From JADGNZ01 sp963715895 (lineage in GTDB: Bacteria > Acidobacteriota > Thermoanaerobaculia > Gp7-AA8), in NCBI GenBank assembly GCA_963715895.1, contig OY970284.1, positions 310,001 through 374,000 of the forward strand: a DNA stretch of 64,000 nucleotides, written 5' to 3'. Position 1 is the first letter of the stretch. Every line of letters begins with the position of its first letter. The position numbers and the translations under genes are program-made. The notes beneath the pieces were generated by a model. It was not told the DNA's origin, ran no database searches, and was given only the letters and a program-made list of their open reading frames with translations. Below, one piece after another: positions 17,596 to 27,200 of the stretch.

Positions 17596-17994
17596 ATGCG
17601 GAAGTCCCACCTCATCGTCCTCGCAGTCATTCTGATCGCCACCATTTGCAGCACCTCCATGGCCGCCGAGGCCCAGCCGGCTCCGGCATCGACACCGACC
17701 GGCGTCGTCAACATCAACACCGCGGATACGGCACAACTGGCCATGCTTCCGCGCGTCGGAGCCAAAGCCGCGCAGCGGATCGCTGACTATCGCAAGGAGC
17801 ACGGCAACTTCAAGAAGACCTCCGACCTGATGCAGGTCAAAGGCTTCGGCGAGAAGTCGTTCGAGCGCCTCGCTGCCTGGCTCACCGTCGACGGCAAGAC
17901 CACGCTCACCGCGAAGGTCCATACAAGCAACCCGCGCGGCAAGTCGTCCAAGTCGTCGAAGAAACCCTCATCGCCCACCCCCGCGGCGCGATAA
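17596..17994 (+). CDS. ComEA-like helix-hairpin-helix DNA-binding protein
   Basis: 132 residues with a signal peptide (MRKSHLIVLAVILIATICS) and a helix-hairpin-helix pair of the ComEA kind (VNINTADTAQLAMLPRVG, then KGFGEKSFERL). The tail is basic and Ser/Lys-rich. AAGGAG 9 bases before the ATG at 17596 fixes the start; the frame is open upstream to 17515. It could bind incoming DNA in the periplasm in natural transformation; the pseudopilin gene downstream fits this idea loosely. Upstream, 17305-17595 holds only a small CCTCC/GGAGG hairpin near 17452-17468 and no recognised gene. Confidence 0.85.
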   Translation: MRKSHLIVLAVILIATICSTSMAAEAQPAPASTPTGVVNINTADTAQLAMLPRVGAKAAQRIADYRKEHGNFKKTSDLMQVKGFGEKSFERLAAWLTVDGKTTLTAKVHTSNPRGKSSKSSKKPSSPTPAAR

Positions 17995-18012
17995 CGCGCC
18001 GTCCCTCCAAAA

Positions 18013-18044
18013 GGCCGCCTCGCGAGAAGCGGGGCGGCCGTCTT
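18013..18044 (+). terminator. Intrinsic terminator after the ComEA-like gene
   Basis: An 11-bp stem from GGCCGCC (18013-18019) to GGCGGCC (18033-18039), with one T-G wobble and a GAGAA loop, is followed by TCTT. The U-tract is weak. Confidence 0.65.
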
Positions 18045-18053
18045 GGAGAGGCG

Positions 18054-18127
18054 GTGGATCAGTGGGTCAGTGGATTAGTCGATCAGTCGCCGGTCCCGCT
18101 GACTAAGCCACTAATCCACTAATCCAC
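18054..18127. repeat. Long inverted repeat with tandem-unit arms (GTGGATTAGT type)
   Basis: The left arm (18054-18079) and right arm (18102-18127) are near-complementary over 26 bases, with a 22-base spacer. Each arm is itself made of degenerate 8-10-base direct repeats of GTGGATTA/AGTGG type. It sits between the terminator at 18013 and the pseudopilin gene. Same plan as repeats at 28169, 53801 and 61742, but a different sequence. Confidence 0.8.
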
Positions 18128-18186
18128 TCGAACCACCCTCCCTCACTCGATTCATCACCACCCCCTGCCTCACCAAAGGAGAACGT

Positions 18187-18777
18187 GTGTTCAAACGACA
18201 GAGCGGCACCACCCTCATCGAGCTGATCGTAGTCATCGTCATCATCGGGATCATCGTCATGTGCGCGGTGCCTGCCTTCGCCAACTACCGGCGCCAGGCA
18301 TCAGTCATCGCGGCGGCGAACGAGATGCGCGGCCTCCTGCGCTCGGTCCGTTCGCGTGCCATCGCCCACGGACGCAACGCCGGCGTGAAGTTCGTCAAGT
18401 CGGGAAACAACTGGACCTATTCGCTCTACGACGACGGCAACGGAAACGGTATCGCCAACGCCGACATCACCAAAAAGATCGACCGCCGCTACTTCGGACC
18501 GGCAGTGGTCATGCCGTCGTTTCGAACGGCATCGATCTCCCTGCTGCCGAAAACGATTCGCGATCCTGACGGCGACAAGCTCCAGCCGACGGACAACGCC
18601 CTGCAGTTCGGCGTCTCGACGATCTGCTCTTTTTCGGTGCTCGGCAGCGGCACACCGGGAACGGTCTACATCAGCGACGGCGTCGACCACCTCTACGCGG
18701 TTCGCGTGTACGGCGCCACCGGAAAGGTGCGCATGCTGCGCTACGACGACGGCCTGCAGAAGTGGGAGGAGCGGTGA
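18187..18777 (+). CDS. GspH/FimT-type pseudopilin
   Basis: 196 residues beginning with a prepilin signal: short basic leader, Gly, then TTLIELIVVIVIIGIIV with Glu at +5 after the cleavage glycine, as required for prepilin peptidase and methylation. The start is GTG at 18187, 5 bases after AAGGAG. The C-terminal beta domain fits minor pseudopilins of type II secretion or type IV pili. No other pilus gene is nearby, so which machine it serves is unknown. Confidence 0.88.
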   Translation: MFKRQSGTTLIELIVVIVIIGIIVMCAVPAFANYRRQASVIAAANEMRGLLRSVRSRAIAHGRNAGVKFVKSGNNWTYSLYDDGNGNGIANADITKKIDRRYFGPAVVMPSFRTASISLLPKTIRDPDGDKLQPTDNALQFGVSTICSFSVLGSGTPGTVYISDGVDHLYAVRVYGATGKVRMLRYDDGLQKWEER

Positions 18778-18800
18778 TCGCCGGCCGTGAGAGATACCGG

Positions 18801-20519
18801 CTAGCCGCCGCTCCGGCGCACAACCAGCCGCTGTGCCTCGTAGGTCTGCACCAGCGACAACGGATTCGAGCGCAGCAGATCCTCGGAGAAGGCTTCCGAC
18901 AGCACGCTGCCGTCCATGTCGCGTCCGACCGGCAGGCCGGCCAGGTAGAGCACCGTCGGGACGATGTCGACCGCAAGCGCGGAGCGCGGCTTCTCGTTGT
19001 GGACGACACCGGCGCCGTGGATGAGCACGAATCCATCGTCGGCGCTCGGATCGGCGGGATCGACGAAGTCGTGCAGCAGCGCATACGGCGTGGCCGGAAG
19101 CTGGGGCGGCACCGGTCCGGACGGCGAGACGACGACGATCATGTGATTCGGATAGTCGCGCGCCAGCGACGCCAGCATCCGGTCGATCTGTTCGGCATAC
19201 GCGCGCAGTACCAGCCCCTTCACCGTCGAGCGCGCCGGCGGATCGTTGCTGAAGATGTGGATGGCGCGCTGGGCCTGTTCGAAGCCGCCGAGCGTACAGA
19301 CCGTGAGCGGAAAGACCGGAGCCGACTCGCGAAGGATGGCCATCGAGGTCAGATCGGCGGTCAATCCGTTCACGATCCGCTGCCGCGCGTTGCCGGTACC
19401 GTTGAATCGCTGCGTCTCCGACTCCGGCGGCGCGGTCTCGAGCCTGGCGATCTCCGCGGCGAATTGCGACGGAACGACATCGGCCGGGTTGTGCGCCGGA
19501 TTCTCGAAGTAGCGGTCGGTGACGACGCGCGCGGCGCCGGTCGGTTCCGACCACGGCCAGCCGATCACCGCCGCGTGCAGGCCGAGGCGCTCGAAGAGAG
19601 TCCAGAGCGGCAGAGCCAGACCGGAGGGGAGCGGCGTCGAAACGCGCGACACCGGAGGAATCAGCCCCCAGGCCTTGAAACCGACGCCGGCCGGAATGAT
19701 CAGGAACCGCTCGCCGGCGCGGTTGAGCGGCGTCTGGTAGCCGAGCCTGCCGGTCACCCCGTGCCGGAACGGCAGCTTCCCGGTCGCCACGGAAGCCCAC
19801 AGCGATTTCGGGCTGATCGTCGGGAAGGGCTCGAGCCGCGTGAAGTAGCCGTGGGCCCTGGCCTGCTCGAAGAACGGCAGCGAGCCTTCGCCGGCCAGGG
19901 TCAGGATCCAGTCGTAGGGGAGATTGCGGATGGCCACCACGATGACCGGCCGCTGCCCGGCCACCGTTCCGATGTCCGCCACCACCACGGCATGCTCCTC
20001 GGTGCGGTAGCTGTCCCGGCGCTCGTAGAGGAAGAACGACGAGATCGCGATCACCACGGCGCCGATGACGACCAGGATGCGCGAGGTCCTGCGGTCGGCG
20101 TTGCGCTCGGCGAACCAGATCAGCAGCAGCACGAACGATGTGGCCGTGATGAGGTTCGTCGCTTTCGACAACACCCGGATCGCGCCAATCGGCAGGTAGT
20201 TGTTGCGGAACACCTCCAGGTGCATCCAGTAGATCGCGGCGGCGGAGAAGGCAGCCAGGACGACGAAGCCGAAGCCGTGTGGCCGGAAGGCGCCGTCCGT
20301 TTCCGGTTTGCCGAAGAGCCGGACGCGCAGTGCGCGAAGGATCCAGAGGACGGTTCCGAACAGCAGGCCGCAAATCAGGCCGTAGACGATGGTGACCGTT
20401 GCGAGGCGACCGGGCGTGATGTCGATCTGCGGATTCAGAAAGTAGAGAAGATTGGCGATGTAAAGGCCGAAGATCGCGCCCGCGAGCACGCGCTTGAGGT
20501 ACGCCCAGCGTATCGGCAT
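18801..20519 (-). CDS. Membrane protein with alkaline-phosphatase/phosphodiesterase-like domain
   Basis: 572 residues. Four or five membrane segments in the first 180 residues are followed by a soluble domain with a phosphodiesterase/sulfatase-superfamily look (AGEGSLPFFEQARAHGYF, SPKSLWASVATGKLPFRHGV, VSPSGPVPP, IHGAGV, VDIVPTVLYLAGLPVGRDMDG). The last stretch is typical of the superfamily's C-terminus, but the metal-binding nucleophile motif is not clear, so activity is uncertain. It is divergent from the methyltransferase gene, with only 35 bases between start codons. Confidence 0.8.
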   Translation of the reverse strand: MPIRWAYLKRVLAGAIFGLYIANLLYFLNPQIDITPGRLATVTIVYGLICGLLFGTVLWILRALRVRLFGKPETDGAFRPHGFGFVVLAAFSAAAIYWMHLEVFRNNYLPIGAIRVLSKATNLITATSFVLLLIWFAERNADRRTSRILVVIGAVVIAISSFFLYERRDSYRTEEHAVVVADIGTVAGQRPVIVVAIRNLPYDWILTLAGEGSLPFFEQARAHGYFTRLEPFPTISPKSLWASVATGKLPFRHGVTGRLGYQTPLNRAGERFLIIPAGVGFKAWGLIPPVSRVSTPLPSGLALPLWTLFERLGLHAAVIGWPWSEPTGAARVVTDRYFENPAHNPADVVPSQFAAEIARLETAPPESETQRFNGTGNARQRIVNGLTADLTSMAILRESAPVFPLTVCTLGGFEQAQRAIHIFSNDPPARSTVKGLVLRAYAEQIDRMLASLARDYPNHMIVVVSPSGPVPPQLPATPYALLHDFVDPADPSADDGFVLIHGAGVVHNEKPRSALAVDIVPTVLYLAGLPVGRDMDGSVLSEAFSEDLLRSNPLSLVQTYEAQRLVVRRSGG

Positions 20520-20554
20520 GTCGGCGCGCGCAGTGTATCGCGCGGAGGGGCGGC

Positions 20555-23500
20555 ATGATCACCGCCGAGCGCCTTCGGGGCTGTTGCTCCAGCGACGACG
20601 CCTTCGCCCTCCTCCGCGAGCTCGGCTACGAAGTGTCGCCGATCGCGATCGCCGCCGCCGGCTGGCGCCGCGCCGGGATCGACATCCCGTGGAGCGACAA
20701 CGTCGCGCTCCACCTCGCCACGCGCACGCCGCAGCTCGATGTCTATGTGATCGCCGGTGACGAGCTCCCGGAGTCCGGAGCGATCACCGCGTTCCTCGGC
20801 TCGCTGGCCACGTACAACGCGCTCGTAAAGCCGGTCGTGCTAGGAGTGAGCGCGGGGCGACTGACGGTCCACGATCTCTCCGCCCGCCGCGAGCCGCGGC
20901 GTCTCGACGTCGATCTCGACCATCCGACGGCGCATGCGCTCGACCGCCTCAATCTTCTGGCCAGCGGCAGCGACCCGCAACGGATCTTCGATCGTGCGCT
21001 CGACCGCGAATCGCTCACGCGCCAGTTCTTCGAGCGCTTCCGGCGCGCCGTGCGCGACGTCTCAAACGCGATCCGCGCCGCGGTACCGTCGGAACCGGAG
21101 GATGCAGCCGACGGCCAGGCGTTGCTTCTCCTCTCCCGGCTTCTCTTTCTCTATTTCATCCAACAGAAGGGGTGGCTGAACGGGGAGCGCCGCTTCCTCG
21201 TCGACCGCATCGAGTCCGCCGTGCGCGAAAAACGCGGCGTCTACGCCACACTCTATGAACCGCTCTTCTTTGGATGTCTGAACACCGCCGCGCGCGACCG
21301 CGATCGCGTCGCGCGCCGGCTCGGCAGGATTCCGTATCTCAACGGAGGCCTCTTCGAGCCGTCAGCATTCGAAGAGCGCAATCCCGGTCTCACGCTACCT
21401 GACGATCTTCTGCAGCGCATCGTCGAAGAGGTATTCGAGAGGTTCGCCTTCTCGATCGACGAATCCGACGCGGCCGGCGCGCACATCGATCCGGAGATGC
21501 TCGGCAAAGTCTTCGAGTCGCTGATGAATACCGGCGAGCGGCTGTCGACGGGAAGCTTCTACACGCCGCGGGCGATCGTCGACGTTTTGGCCGCGCGCGC
21601 GATCGTCGCCTGGTTGAGCGATGGCGACGTCGAGACGAGCCAGGCGCTGGAGCGAATCCTTCGAGGAGAGGCTGGGCGGCGTCTTCGCAACGGCGAGGCG
21701 CTCGCGAGACGGCTCGAATCGATTGCCATCCTCGATCCGGCCTGCGGCTCGGGCGCCTTCCTTCTCTCCGCGCTGCGAATCGTCGAGCTCCTGATGACCG
21801 CGCTGCATCCGAGCCCGCGGCCAGATCTTCGCCGCCGCATCGTGGAGCATTCGCTATACGGCGTCGATCTGAAGCCGGAAGCCGTGCGCCTTTGCGAGCT
21901 GCGCCTCTGGCTGGCCATCGTGTCGCAGACCGGCGAATCGATCGACGACATCGATCCGCTGCCGAACCTCGACCGCAACATCCTGCAGGGCAACTCGCTC
22001 CTCAGCCCCACCGATTTCCTCGGCGACAACCGCGCCGACATCTATCGCCAATGGGTCTACGCGCTGCGCGCGCAATCCGACCTGATCGAGCGTTATCGCA
22101 ATGCGCCGCATCGCGAGCGCGCACAGGTGGCCCGGCTCATCCGCGCAAACGACGGCCGGCTGGCCAGCGAGCTCCTGGTCAAAGCGATCGATCTCGACGA
22201 GCTCGAAGAGGAGCAGCTTTGTGCCCCGCAACGCGATCTGTTCGGGCGCCTGCGCGAGATGAACATCGAGCGCTGCCGCGAGCTGCATGAGCGCATCGGT
22301 GCGAATCGCCAGATGCTCGAACGGATCGAGGACGGCCAGATCGGCTTCTTTTCCTTCGACGTTCACTTCGCGCACGTCATGGCCCGCGGCGGATTCGACG
22401 TCGTGGTCGGCAATCCTCCGTGGGTGCGCAACAGCCGCATCGAGCCGCGGGCGAAGACGATGTACGCCGAGCGCTTCGCACTTTTCCGCGGCGACGGCGT
22501 CCGCAATACCGCCTTTCATCAGCCGGACCTCTCCATCGCCTTCGTCGAACGGGCTCTTTCGCTCGTCGCATCCGGCGGCGTGGTGTCGCTGCTCGTTCCG
22601 GCCAAGATGCTCAACTCCGGGTATGCGGCGCCGTTGCGGAGACATGCTGCGTCGGCGGCGAATATCGTCGCGCTGGACGATTGGTCATCCGATGCAAAGC
22701 GGCACTTCGATGCCGACACGTTTCCTCTCGGCATCACCCTCGCCCATCGAAACGGCAGTCCCCGGCGCGCATGCATCTCGATCACTTCGGATCGCGAATC
22801 GTTTTCTCTCCCACCGGCTGCCTTGAGCCTCGGAGGCTCCGAGTGGTCGCTTCTTCCTCCCGACGTCCACGCGATCGTGGAGCGTATTCACGCCACGCAC
22901 GCGCCGTTGGCGGAAACGCTCGGCCGCACCCCGGTGATGGGAGTGAAGACCGGCGACAACGGCGCCTTTTTCCTCGACGTGAAACGCATTCGCGCCAAGG
23001 CGGTCGAGACGACCGACGGCCTGCACATTCCGCTCACCGCCGTCTGCCGCTGCGTACGCGGCCGCGACGTACGCCGCTGGCAGGTCGCCGATCCGGCCTG
23101 GATGCTCTGGCCGCCCGCCGGCGGATGGCGCAAACCGCCTCGCTGGGTTGAGCAACTGGCGAAGGCGCGCGGCGTGGAGGCGGGGATATTTCGGTTGTCG
23201 TCTGTCCGCCCGGAGCACGTCGGCATCAAAGTGGTTTGGAAGGATCTCTCACGCGGTCTCAACGCCGCCGTGCTTGAAGGCACGCTACGGCTCGGCGATC
23301 GGGGCATTCCGCTCGTACCGAATCAGACGCTTTACGCGCTCGATGCCGCGTCGCTCGAAGAGGCCTCCGTCCTGGCGGCGCTTCTGAACTCGACCATCGT
23401 TAACGTCCTGGCGATCGCCATCGCCGAGCGCGCCAAGGACTTCTACTTCCGATACTTCGGCCGGACGATCGCACGGCTCCCGTTGCCTGCGGTCGCCCCC

Positions 23501-23677
23501 TCGAGCGAATCGTGGAGACTCCTGCTGCGGGCGGCACGCCGCGCGCGCCGGACTCCGAACGCGGTCGGCGACGAGATCGACGCGACTGTCGCGGCTCTTT
23601 ATGGCGTCTCCTCGGATGAGCACGCGCGCCTTGCGTCCTTCCTCCGCAGGCGTCTCGGCCTTGACGGCGATGCCTGA
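20555..23677 (+). CDS. Eco57I/TaqI-like adenine-specific DNA methyltransferase
   Basis: 1040 residues. A roughly 200-residue N-terminal region resembles that of restriction-linked methylases but shows no intact PD-(D/E)xK nuclease motif. SAM-binding motif I is DPACGSGAF (about 394-402), and the catalytic NPPW (about 619) marks an N6-adenine methylase. The C-terminal 300 residues look like a TaqI-type specificity domain. The stop overlaps the start of the helicase gene by 8 bases (ATGCCTGA), so the two are translationally coupled. It could be the modification part of a defence system such as DISARM class 1 or BREX, but the other genes of those systems are absent. Confidence 0.9.
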   Translation: MITAERLRGCCSSDDAFALLRELGYEVSPIAIAAAGWRRAGIDIPWSDNVALHLATRTPQLDVYVIAGDELPESGAITAFLGSLATYNALVKPVVLGVSAGRLTVHDLSARREPRRLDVDLDHPTAHALDRLNLLASGSDPQRIFDRALDRESLTRQFFERFRRAVRDVSNAIRAAVPSEPEDAADGQALLLLSRLLFLYFIQQKGWLNGERRFLVDRIESAVREKRGVYATLYEPLFFGCLNTAARDRDRVARRLGRIPYLNGGLFEPSAFEERNPGLTLPDDLLQRIVEEVFERFAFSIDESDAAGAHIDPEMLGKVFESLMNTGERLSTGSFYTPRAIVDVLAARAIVAWLSDGDVETSQALERILRGEAGRRLRNGEALARRLESIAILDPACGSGAFLLSALRIVELLMTALHPSPRPDLRRRIVEHSLYGVDLKPEAVRLCELRLWLAIVSQTGESIDDIDPLPNLDRNILQGNSLLSPTDFLGDNRADIYRQWVYALRAQSDLIERYRNAPHRERAQVARLIRANDGRLASELLVKAIDLDELEEEQLCAPQRDLFGRLREMNIERCRELHERIGANRQMLERIEDGQIGFFSFDVHFAHVMARGGFDVVVGNPPWVRNSRIEPRAKTMYAERFALFRGDGVRNTAFHQPDLSIAFVERALSLVASGGVVSLLVPAKMLNSGYAAPLRRHAASAANIVALDDWSSDAKRHFDADTFPLGITLAHRNGSPRRACISITSDRESFSLPPAALSLGGSEWSLLPPDVHAIVERIHATHAPLAETLGRTPVMGVKTGDNGAFFLDVKRIRAKAVETTDGLHIPLTAVCRCVRGRDVRRWQVADPAWMLWPPAGGWRKPPRWVEQLAKARGVEAGIFRLSSVRPEHVGIKVVWKDLSRGLNAAVLEGTLRLGDRGIPLVPNQTLYALDAASLEEASVLAALLNSTIVNVLAIAIAERAKDFYFRYFGRTIARLPLPAVAPSSESWRLLLRAARRARRTPNAVGDEIDATVAALYGVSSDEHARLASFLRRRLGLDGDA

Positions 23678-25292
23678 CCTTGCGCGGCACCAGCAAGATG
23701 CCGTGGAGCGCGCGCTGACCCTGATCGACCGCCATGGAGGAGCGATCCTCGCCGACGACGTCGGCCTCGGTAAGTCGTACGTCGCGGCGAGCGTCGCCGC
23801 CGAATGGCAGCGCCGCCGGAGCGACGTCGAGATCGTCGTTCCCGCCTCGCTTTCGGGTCAGTGGCGCGAGACGCTGCGCGAGTTCTGCATCGAGGCGCGC
23901 ATCATCACGCACGATGCCCTGGCCACCGATCCTTCGCTCGGCGACGGGGAGCGGTTCATCGTCGTCGACGAAGCGCACGCCTTCCGCAATCGCCGGACGC
24001 AGCGCTGGTCGGCCCTGGCCCGCCGTTCGATCGCATCGCCGCTGCTCCTGGTGACGGCGACACCGATCTGCAACTCCGCCGACGACCTTCTCGCGCTCAT
24101 CGCGCTCATCGCCGCGGACGATTCACTGCGCTGTTCCGGTGTGGCCTCGATTGACGACGCCTTCGCCACTGGCGACGGACCTTCGCTCGACACGATCGTG
24201 GGTGAGCTGGTTATCCGGCGCGAACGCGACGTTCTCCCGCCCGAGCTCTTCTTCGGCACGCTCGATCGTCGCGTCATCCGGCATCCGATCTTCGATGCAC
24301 CGATCGACGCCTTGCAGTTTCCGCTCAGCACCTGCGCGCCACTGCTGCGTCAGTTTCTCTGGCGCCGGCTGGAGTCGAGTCCGGCCGCGCTGCTCGAATC
24401 GGTGCGGCGGCAGCTTCGCTTCTACGAACGAGTCGTCGAAAGCGGCCGCGCCCTTTCGCGCCACGATTATCGAAACGCCTTCGCCGCCGAGGCGGATGCC
24501 GACGCCTTTCAGCAAATCCTCTTCTGGGATCTGGTCACGCCGGCGGATGGCCTCGATACGAATGCGATTCGTGACGAGATGGAGCGTCTGGCGGCCGTTC
24601 GCACCGTGGTCGAGCGCGCCGAGGACACGAAAGCGTCGCTTCTCGATGCCGCATTGACGGTCGAGCCTACGCTGATCTTCACCGGCGCGGCGGCGACGGC
24701 ACGGGCATTATCGAAACGGCTGCGCTGCGGCCTCGCCACCGCGCGCGACGGCAGCGCCGCCATTGATGCATTCCGTCGCGGCACGATCGATCGCCTCGTT
24801 GCCACTGATCTCGCCTCGGAAGGACTCAACCTGCAGCGGGCCGGCGTCGTCGTGCACTACGACATCCCCTGGAACCCGGTAAAGCTCGACCAGCGCAACG
24901 GCCGCGCCTACCGAATCGGGCAGAGGCGCGACTCGGTCCGCGCCATCTACTTCCTGCCCGAGCGGCGCAGCCGCGTCGTCGAAACGGTCGCATCGAAGAA
25001 CCGCACGCGCCGCCGCATCCTCGGCATGCATCCGCGGCCGGTCGAGATCGGCACTCCGAACGTGCTCGATCTTCCGCAACGCCTTCCCGGCGATGCTCCC
25101 GCTCTCGGCCTGATCCGCGCATTGCGCGCCCACGGACTCAGCCCTCCGCCCGCGCTCTTTCGCCGTCAGCGCGCCGGCCTGGAACAGTTGTTCGAAGAGA
25201 TGACACGCGAGTATCTCGACCGCACACGCTTGTCGGATCTGGAGAAGGTGCTGGAACGGGAGCGGGCGTTGACGCCGGAACGGCGCGCGTAG
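23670..25292 (+). CDS. SNF2-family helicase-like ATPase coupled to DNA methyltransferase
   Basis: 540 residues from the ATG at 23670, which overlaps the methylase stop. Motif I ADDVGLGKS (about 27-35), DEAH in VVDEAHAFRN (about 98-107), motif III LVTATP, and motifs V-VI (ATDLASEGLNLQ; QRNGRAYRIGQ near 407) identify a SNF2/RapA-like superfamily 2 ATPase. It is short, with little outside the two helicase lobes. No nuclease domain is visible. Context says it acts on the same DNA as the methylase, possibly as a translocase that discriminates unmodified DNA. Confidence 0.88.
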   Translation: MPDLARHQQDAVERALTLIDRHGGAILADDVGLGKSYVAASVAAEWQRRRSDVEIVVPASLSGQWRETLREFCIEARIITHDALATDPSLGDGERFIVVDEAHAFRNRRTQRWSALARRSIASPLLLVTATPICNSADDLLALIALIAADDSLRCSGVASIDDAFATGDGPSLDTIVGELVIRRERDVLPPELFFGTLDRRVIRHPIFDAPIDALQFPLSTCAPLLRQFLWRRLESSPAALLESVRRQLRFYERVVESGRALSRHDYRNAFAAEADADAFQQILFWDLVTPADGLDTNAIRDEMERLAAVRTVVERAEDTKASLLDAALTVEPTLIFTGAAATARALSKRLRCGLATARDGSAAIDAFRRGTIDRLVATDLASEGLNLQRAGVVVHYDIPWNPVKLDQRNGRAYRIGQRRDSVRAIYFLPERRSRVVETVASKNRTRRRILGMHPRPVEIGTPNVLDLPQRLPGDAPALGLIRALRAHGLSPPPALFRRQRAGLEQLFEEMTREYLDRTRLSDLEKVLERERALTPERRA

Positions 25293-25427
25293 GGTCGTTC
25301 CGCCCATACCACCGCGTCATTCCGACCTCACCGCCGGGTCATTCCGACCCGCAAAACGGCGCGTTCCCCCTGCAAACCAGTGGCACCGCGCTTGTTCTTA
25401 GTCCTTCCCCGAAAAGGAGACACACCC

Positions 25428-25961
25428 ATGAAGAAAACAGGTATCGCAGTACTGGCACTTTTGATGGCGGCGACGTTTGCCGCCGCGGATAACCATCCGG
25501 GCGGCCCGGGACCGGGAGCGCCAGCAGGATACGAGGGCGGCGGCGGATATCTCGACGTGGCGTCGGACGGCACCGTGATCATCAGACGGGCAGCGGCCAG
25601 CAGCACGCGCAGCAATCCGGTGGCCGAGCTCGTGGCCATCCGCAACGGCGCCATCGCATGGACGGCGACGCTCCCTTCGCCGCGCACCGAGACCGAGATC
25701 TCCGGCGCGCAGGTGATCGAGGTGGGCGAAGCGACCCCTTCCGGCTCCACGCCGATGACCACTCTGACGGCGCTTTCGATCGCGAACGGCACCCAGGCCT
25801 GGACCCTGACCATCACCGGGCGCGTCAATAACCTGACGCCATTCAGCGGAGGGACCTATGCCGTCGTACTCATTCCGGCTGCGACCTCGGGTGGGACGCC
25901 CACCCGAAACCTCGTTGCGATCAGCAGCAACGGTGTCGTTCTTTCCACCGTGGCCTTCTGA
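25428..25961 (+). CDS. Small secreted protein of unknown function
   Basis: 177 residues from the ATG at 25428, 8 bases after AAGGAG. A signal peptide (MKKTGIAVLALLMAATFAAA) is followed by a Gly/Pro-rich stretch (HPGGPGPGAPAGYEGGGG) and a beta-rich domain that resembles two or three blades of a PQQ-like propeller (YLDVASDGTVIIR; LTALSIANGTQAWTLTI). Followed by a strong terminator. Function unknown. Confidence 0.8.
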   Translation: MKKTGIAVLALLMAATFAAADNHPGGPGPGAPAGYEGGGGYLDVASDGTVIIRRAAASSTRSNPVAELVAIRNGAIAWTATLPSPRTETEISGAQVIEVGEATPSGSTPMTTLTALSIANGTQAWTLTITGRVNNLTPFSGGTYAVVLIPAATSGGTPTRNLVAISSNGVVLSTVAF

Positions 25962-25982
25962 TCCTCTTTCCTCCTCGATCGG

Positions 25983-26012
25983 GGCGGCGGCGCGTGGCCG
26001 CCGCCCATTTTC
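25983..26012 (+). terminator. Intrinsic terminator
   Basis: A 10-bp perfect stem GGGCGGCGGC (25983-25992) / GCCGCCGCCC (25998-26007) with a 5-base loop is followed by ATTTT. It separates the secreted protein from the glycosyltransferase operon. Confidence 0.85.
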
Positions 26013-26030
26013 GATTGCCCTGGAGACTCC

Positions 26031-27200
26031 ATGCACATTCTTCATCTCCCATCCTGGTACAGCACCTCCGATAAACCGTGGCGCGGCATGTTCGTGCGCG
26101 ACCAGGCGCTGGCGCTGAACGCGGCCGGAGTGCAGAGCGGCATCGCCTTCGTGGAGCGCCGCAGCCTTTCGGCGTTCAACGGACTCAACCTCGCGGTCAG
26201 CCACTGGCAGACCGAAGCACGTGAGGAAGACGACATCCCGACGATCAGGATGAAGGGGTGGAGCATCCTGGCGCAGACCGTCCCGGGGTCGCTGCTGTGG
26301 GCGCGTCTGATGCGGCGGCTGGCCGAATCGTACGCGGCCGTCTACGGCGTGCCCGATCTCATTCACGGTCACGCCGCGCTGTGGGGCGGCTACGCGGCCA
26401 TGCTGGCCTCGCGCACACTGCGGCGGCCGTTCGTGGTCACCGAGCACTCCAGCGCCGTGCTGACCGCGGACCTTTCGCCGAGCGAACGGGAACACGCCGC
26501 CGCCGTCTATGGCAATGCCTCGGCGGTCATCGCCGTGAGCCGGCATCTGAAGACGAGCGTCGACGCCGTGGCCGGCATGCCGGTCGCCGAGGTCGTTCCG
26601 AATACGGTCGACGGCGACTATTTCGGGCTGAGGACGCGGCGCAACCGATCGACGTTCACCTTTCTCGCGGTCTGCGACCTGGTCAGCTACAAGCGTGTCG
26701 ACCTTCTGATCCGTGCGTTTGGCCGGTTGCACATCCGCCGTCCGAAGACCCGGCTGGTCATCGCCGGGACGGGAAAGGAAGGCCCCCGCCTGCGCGCGCT
26801 GGCGCGTGCGCTGGCACCGGCGCATGCGGTGCAGTTCACGGGGGCGTTGCCGCGCTGGCAGGTGCGCCAATGGATGCGCGAGGCGGATGCGCTGGCGCTG
26901 TGCAGCGACTGCGAGACGTTCGGCGTGGTCCTGATCGAGGCCATGGCCATGGGCATTCCGGTGATCGCCACGCGCTGCGGCGGTCCGGAAGAGATCGTGA
27001 CGCCCGAATCGGGCGTCCTGGTCGACCGCGATTCCTCCGATGCGCTCCTTGACGGCATGCACGATCTTCTCCGGCGGCGTTTCGATCCGCTGGCCATCCG
27101 CGAGAACGCCCGGCGGCGCTACGGCTATCCGGCGATCGCAAACCGCCTGTGCGCCGTCTACGAACGGCTGCTCAGGCATGAACATCAGGAGGTGGCGTAA
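26031..27200 (+). CDS. Family 4 glycosyltransferase
   Basis: 389 residues with a GT-B fold: the N-terminal acceptor half starts MHILHLPSWY, and the donor half has VSYKRVDLLIRAF, LVIAGTGKEGP and the E-x7-E signature in ETFGVVLIEAMAMG. Transfers a sugar from an activated donor to a glycan or lipid carrier at the cytoplasmic face. First gene of a tightly coupled unit with the zinc-ribbon protein (1-base overlap, TAATG) and the YfhO-like membrane protein, which points to envelope polysaccharide or glycolipid assembly. Confidence 0.93.
   Translation: MHILHLPSWYSTSDKPWRGMFVRDQALALNAAGVQSGIAFVERRSLSAFNGLNLAVSHWQTEAREEDDIPTIRMKGWSILAQTVPGSLLWARLMRRLAESYAAVYGVPDLIHGHAALWGGYAAMLASRTLRRPFVVTEHSSAVLTADLSPSEREHAAAVYGNASAVIAVSRHLKTSVDAVAGMPVAEVVPNTVDGDYFGLRTRRNRSTFTFLAVCDLVSYKRVDLLIRAFGRLHIRRPKTRLVIAGTGKEGPRLRALARALAPAHAVQFTGALPRWQVRQWMREADALALCSDCETFGVVLIEAMAMGIPVIATRCGGPEEIVTPESGVLVDRDSSDALLDGMHDLLRRRFDPLAIRENARRRYGYPAIANRLCAVYERLLRHEHQEVA

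Noticed and set aside
18301..20562. 753-codon reverse frame
   Set aside because: Shadow of the membrane phosphatase gene; no protein-like sequence and it crosses the pseudopilin gene.
20555..25292. Complete DISARM or BREX system
   Set aside because: Only a methylase and a SNF2-like ATPase are present; no drmA, drmB, phospholipase-D, pglZ or brxC-like gene lies on either side.
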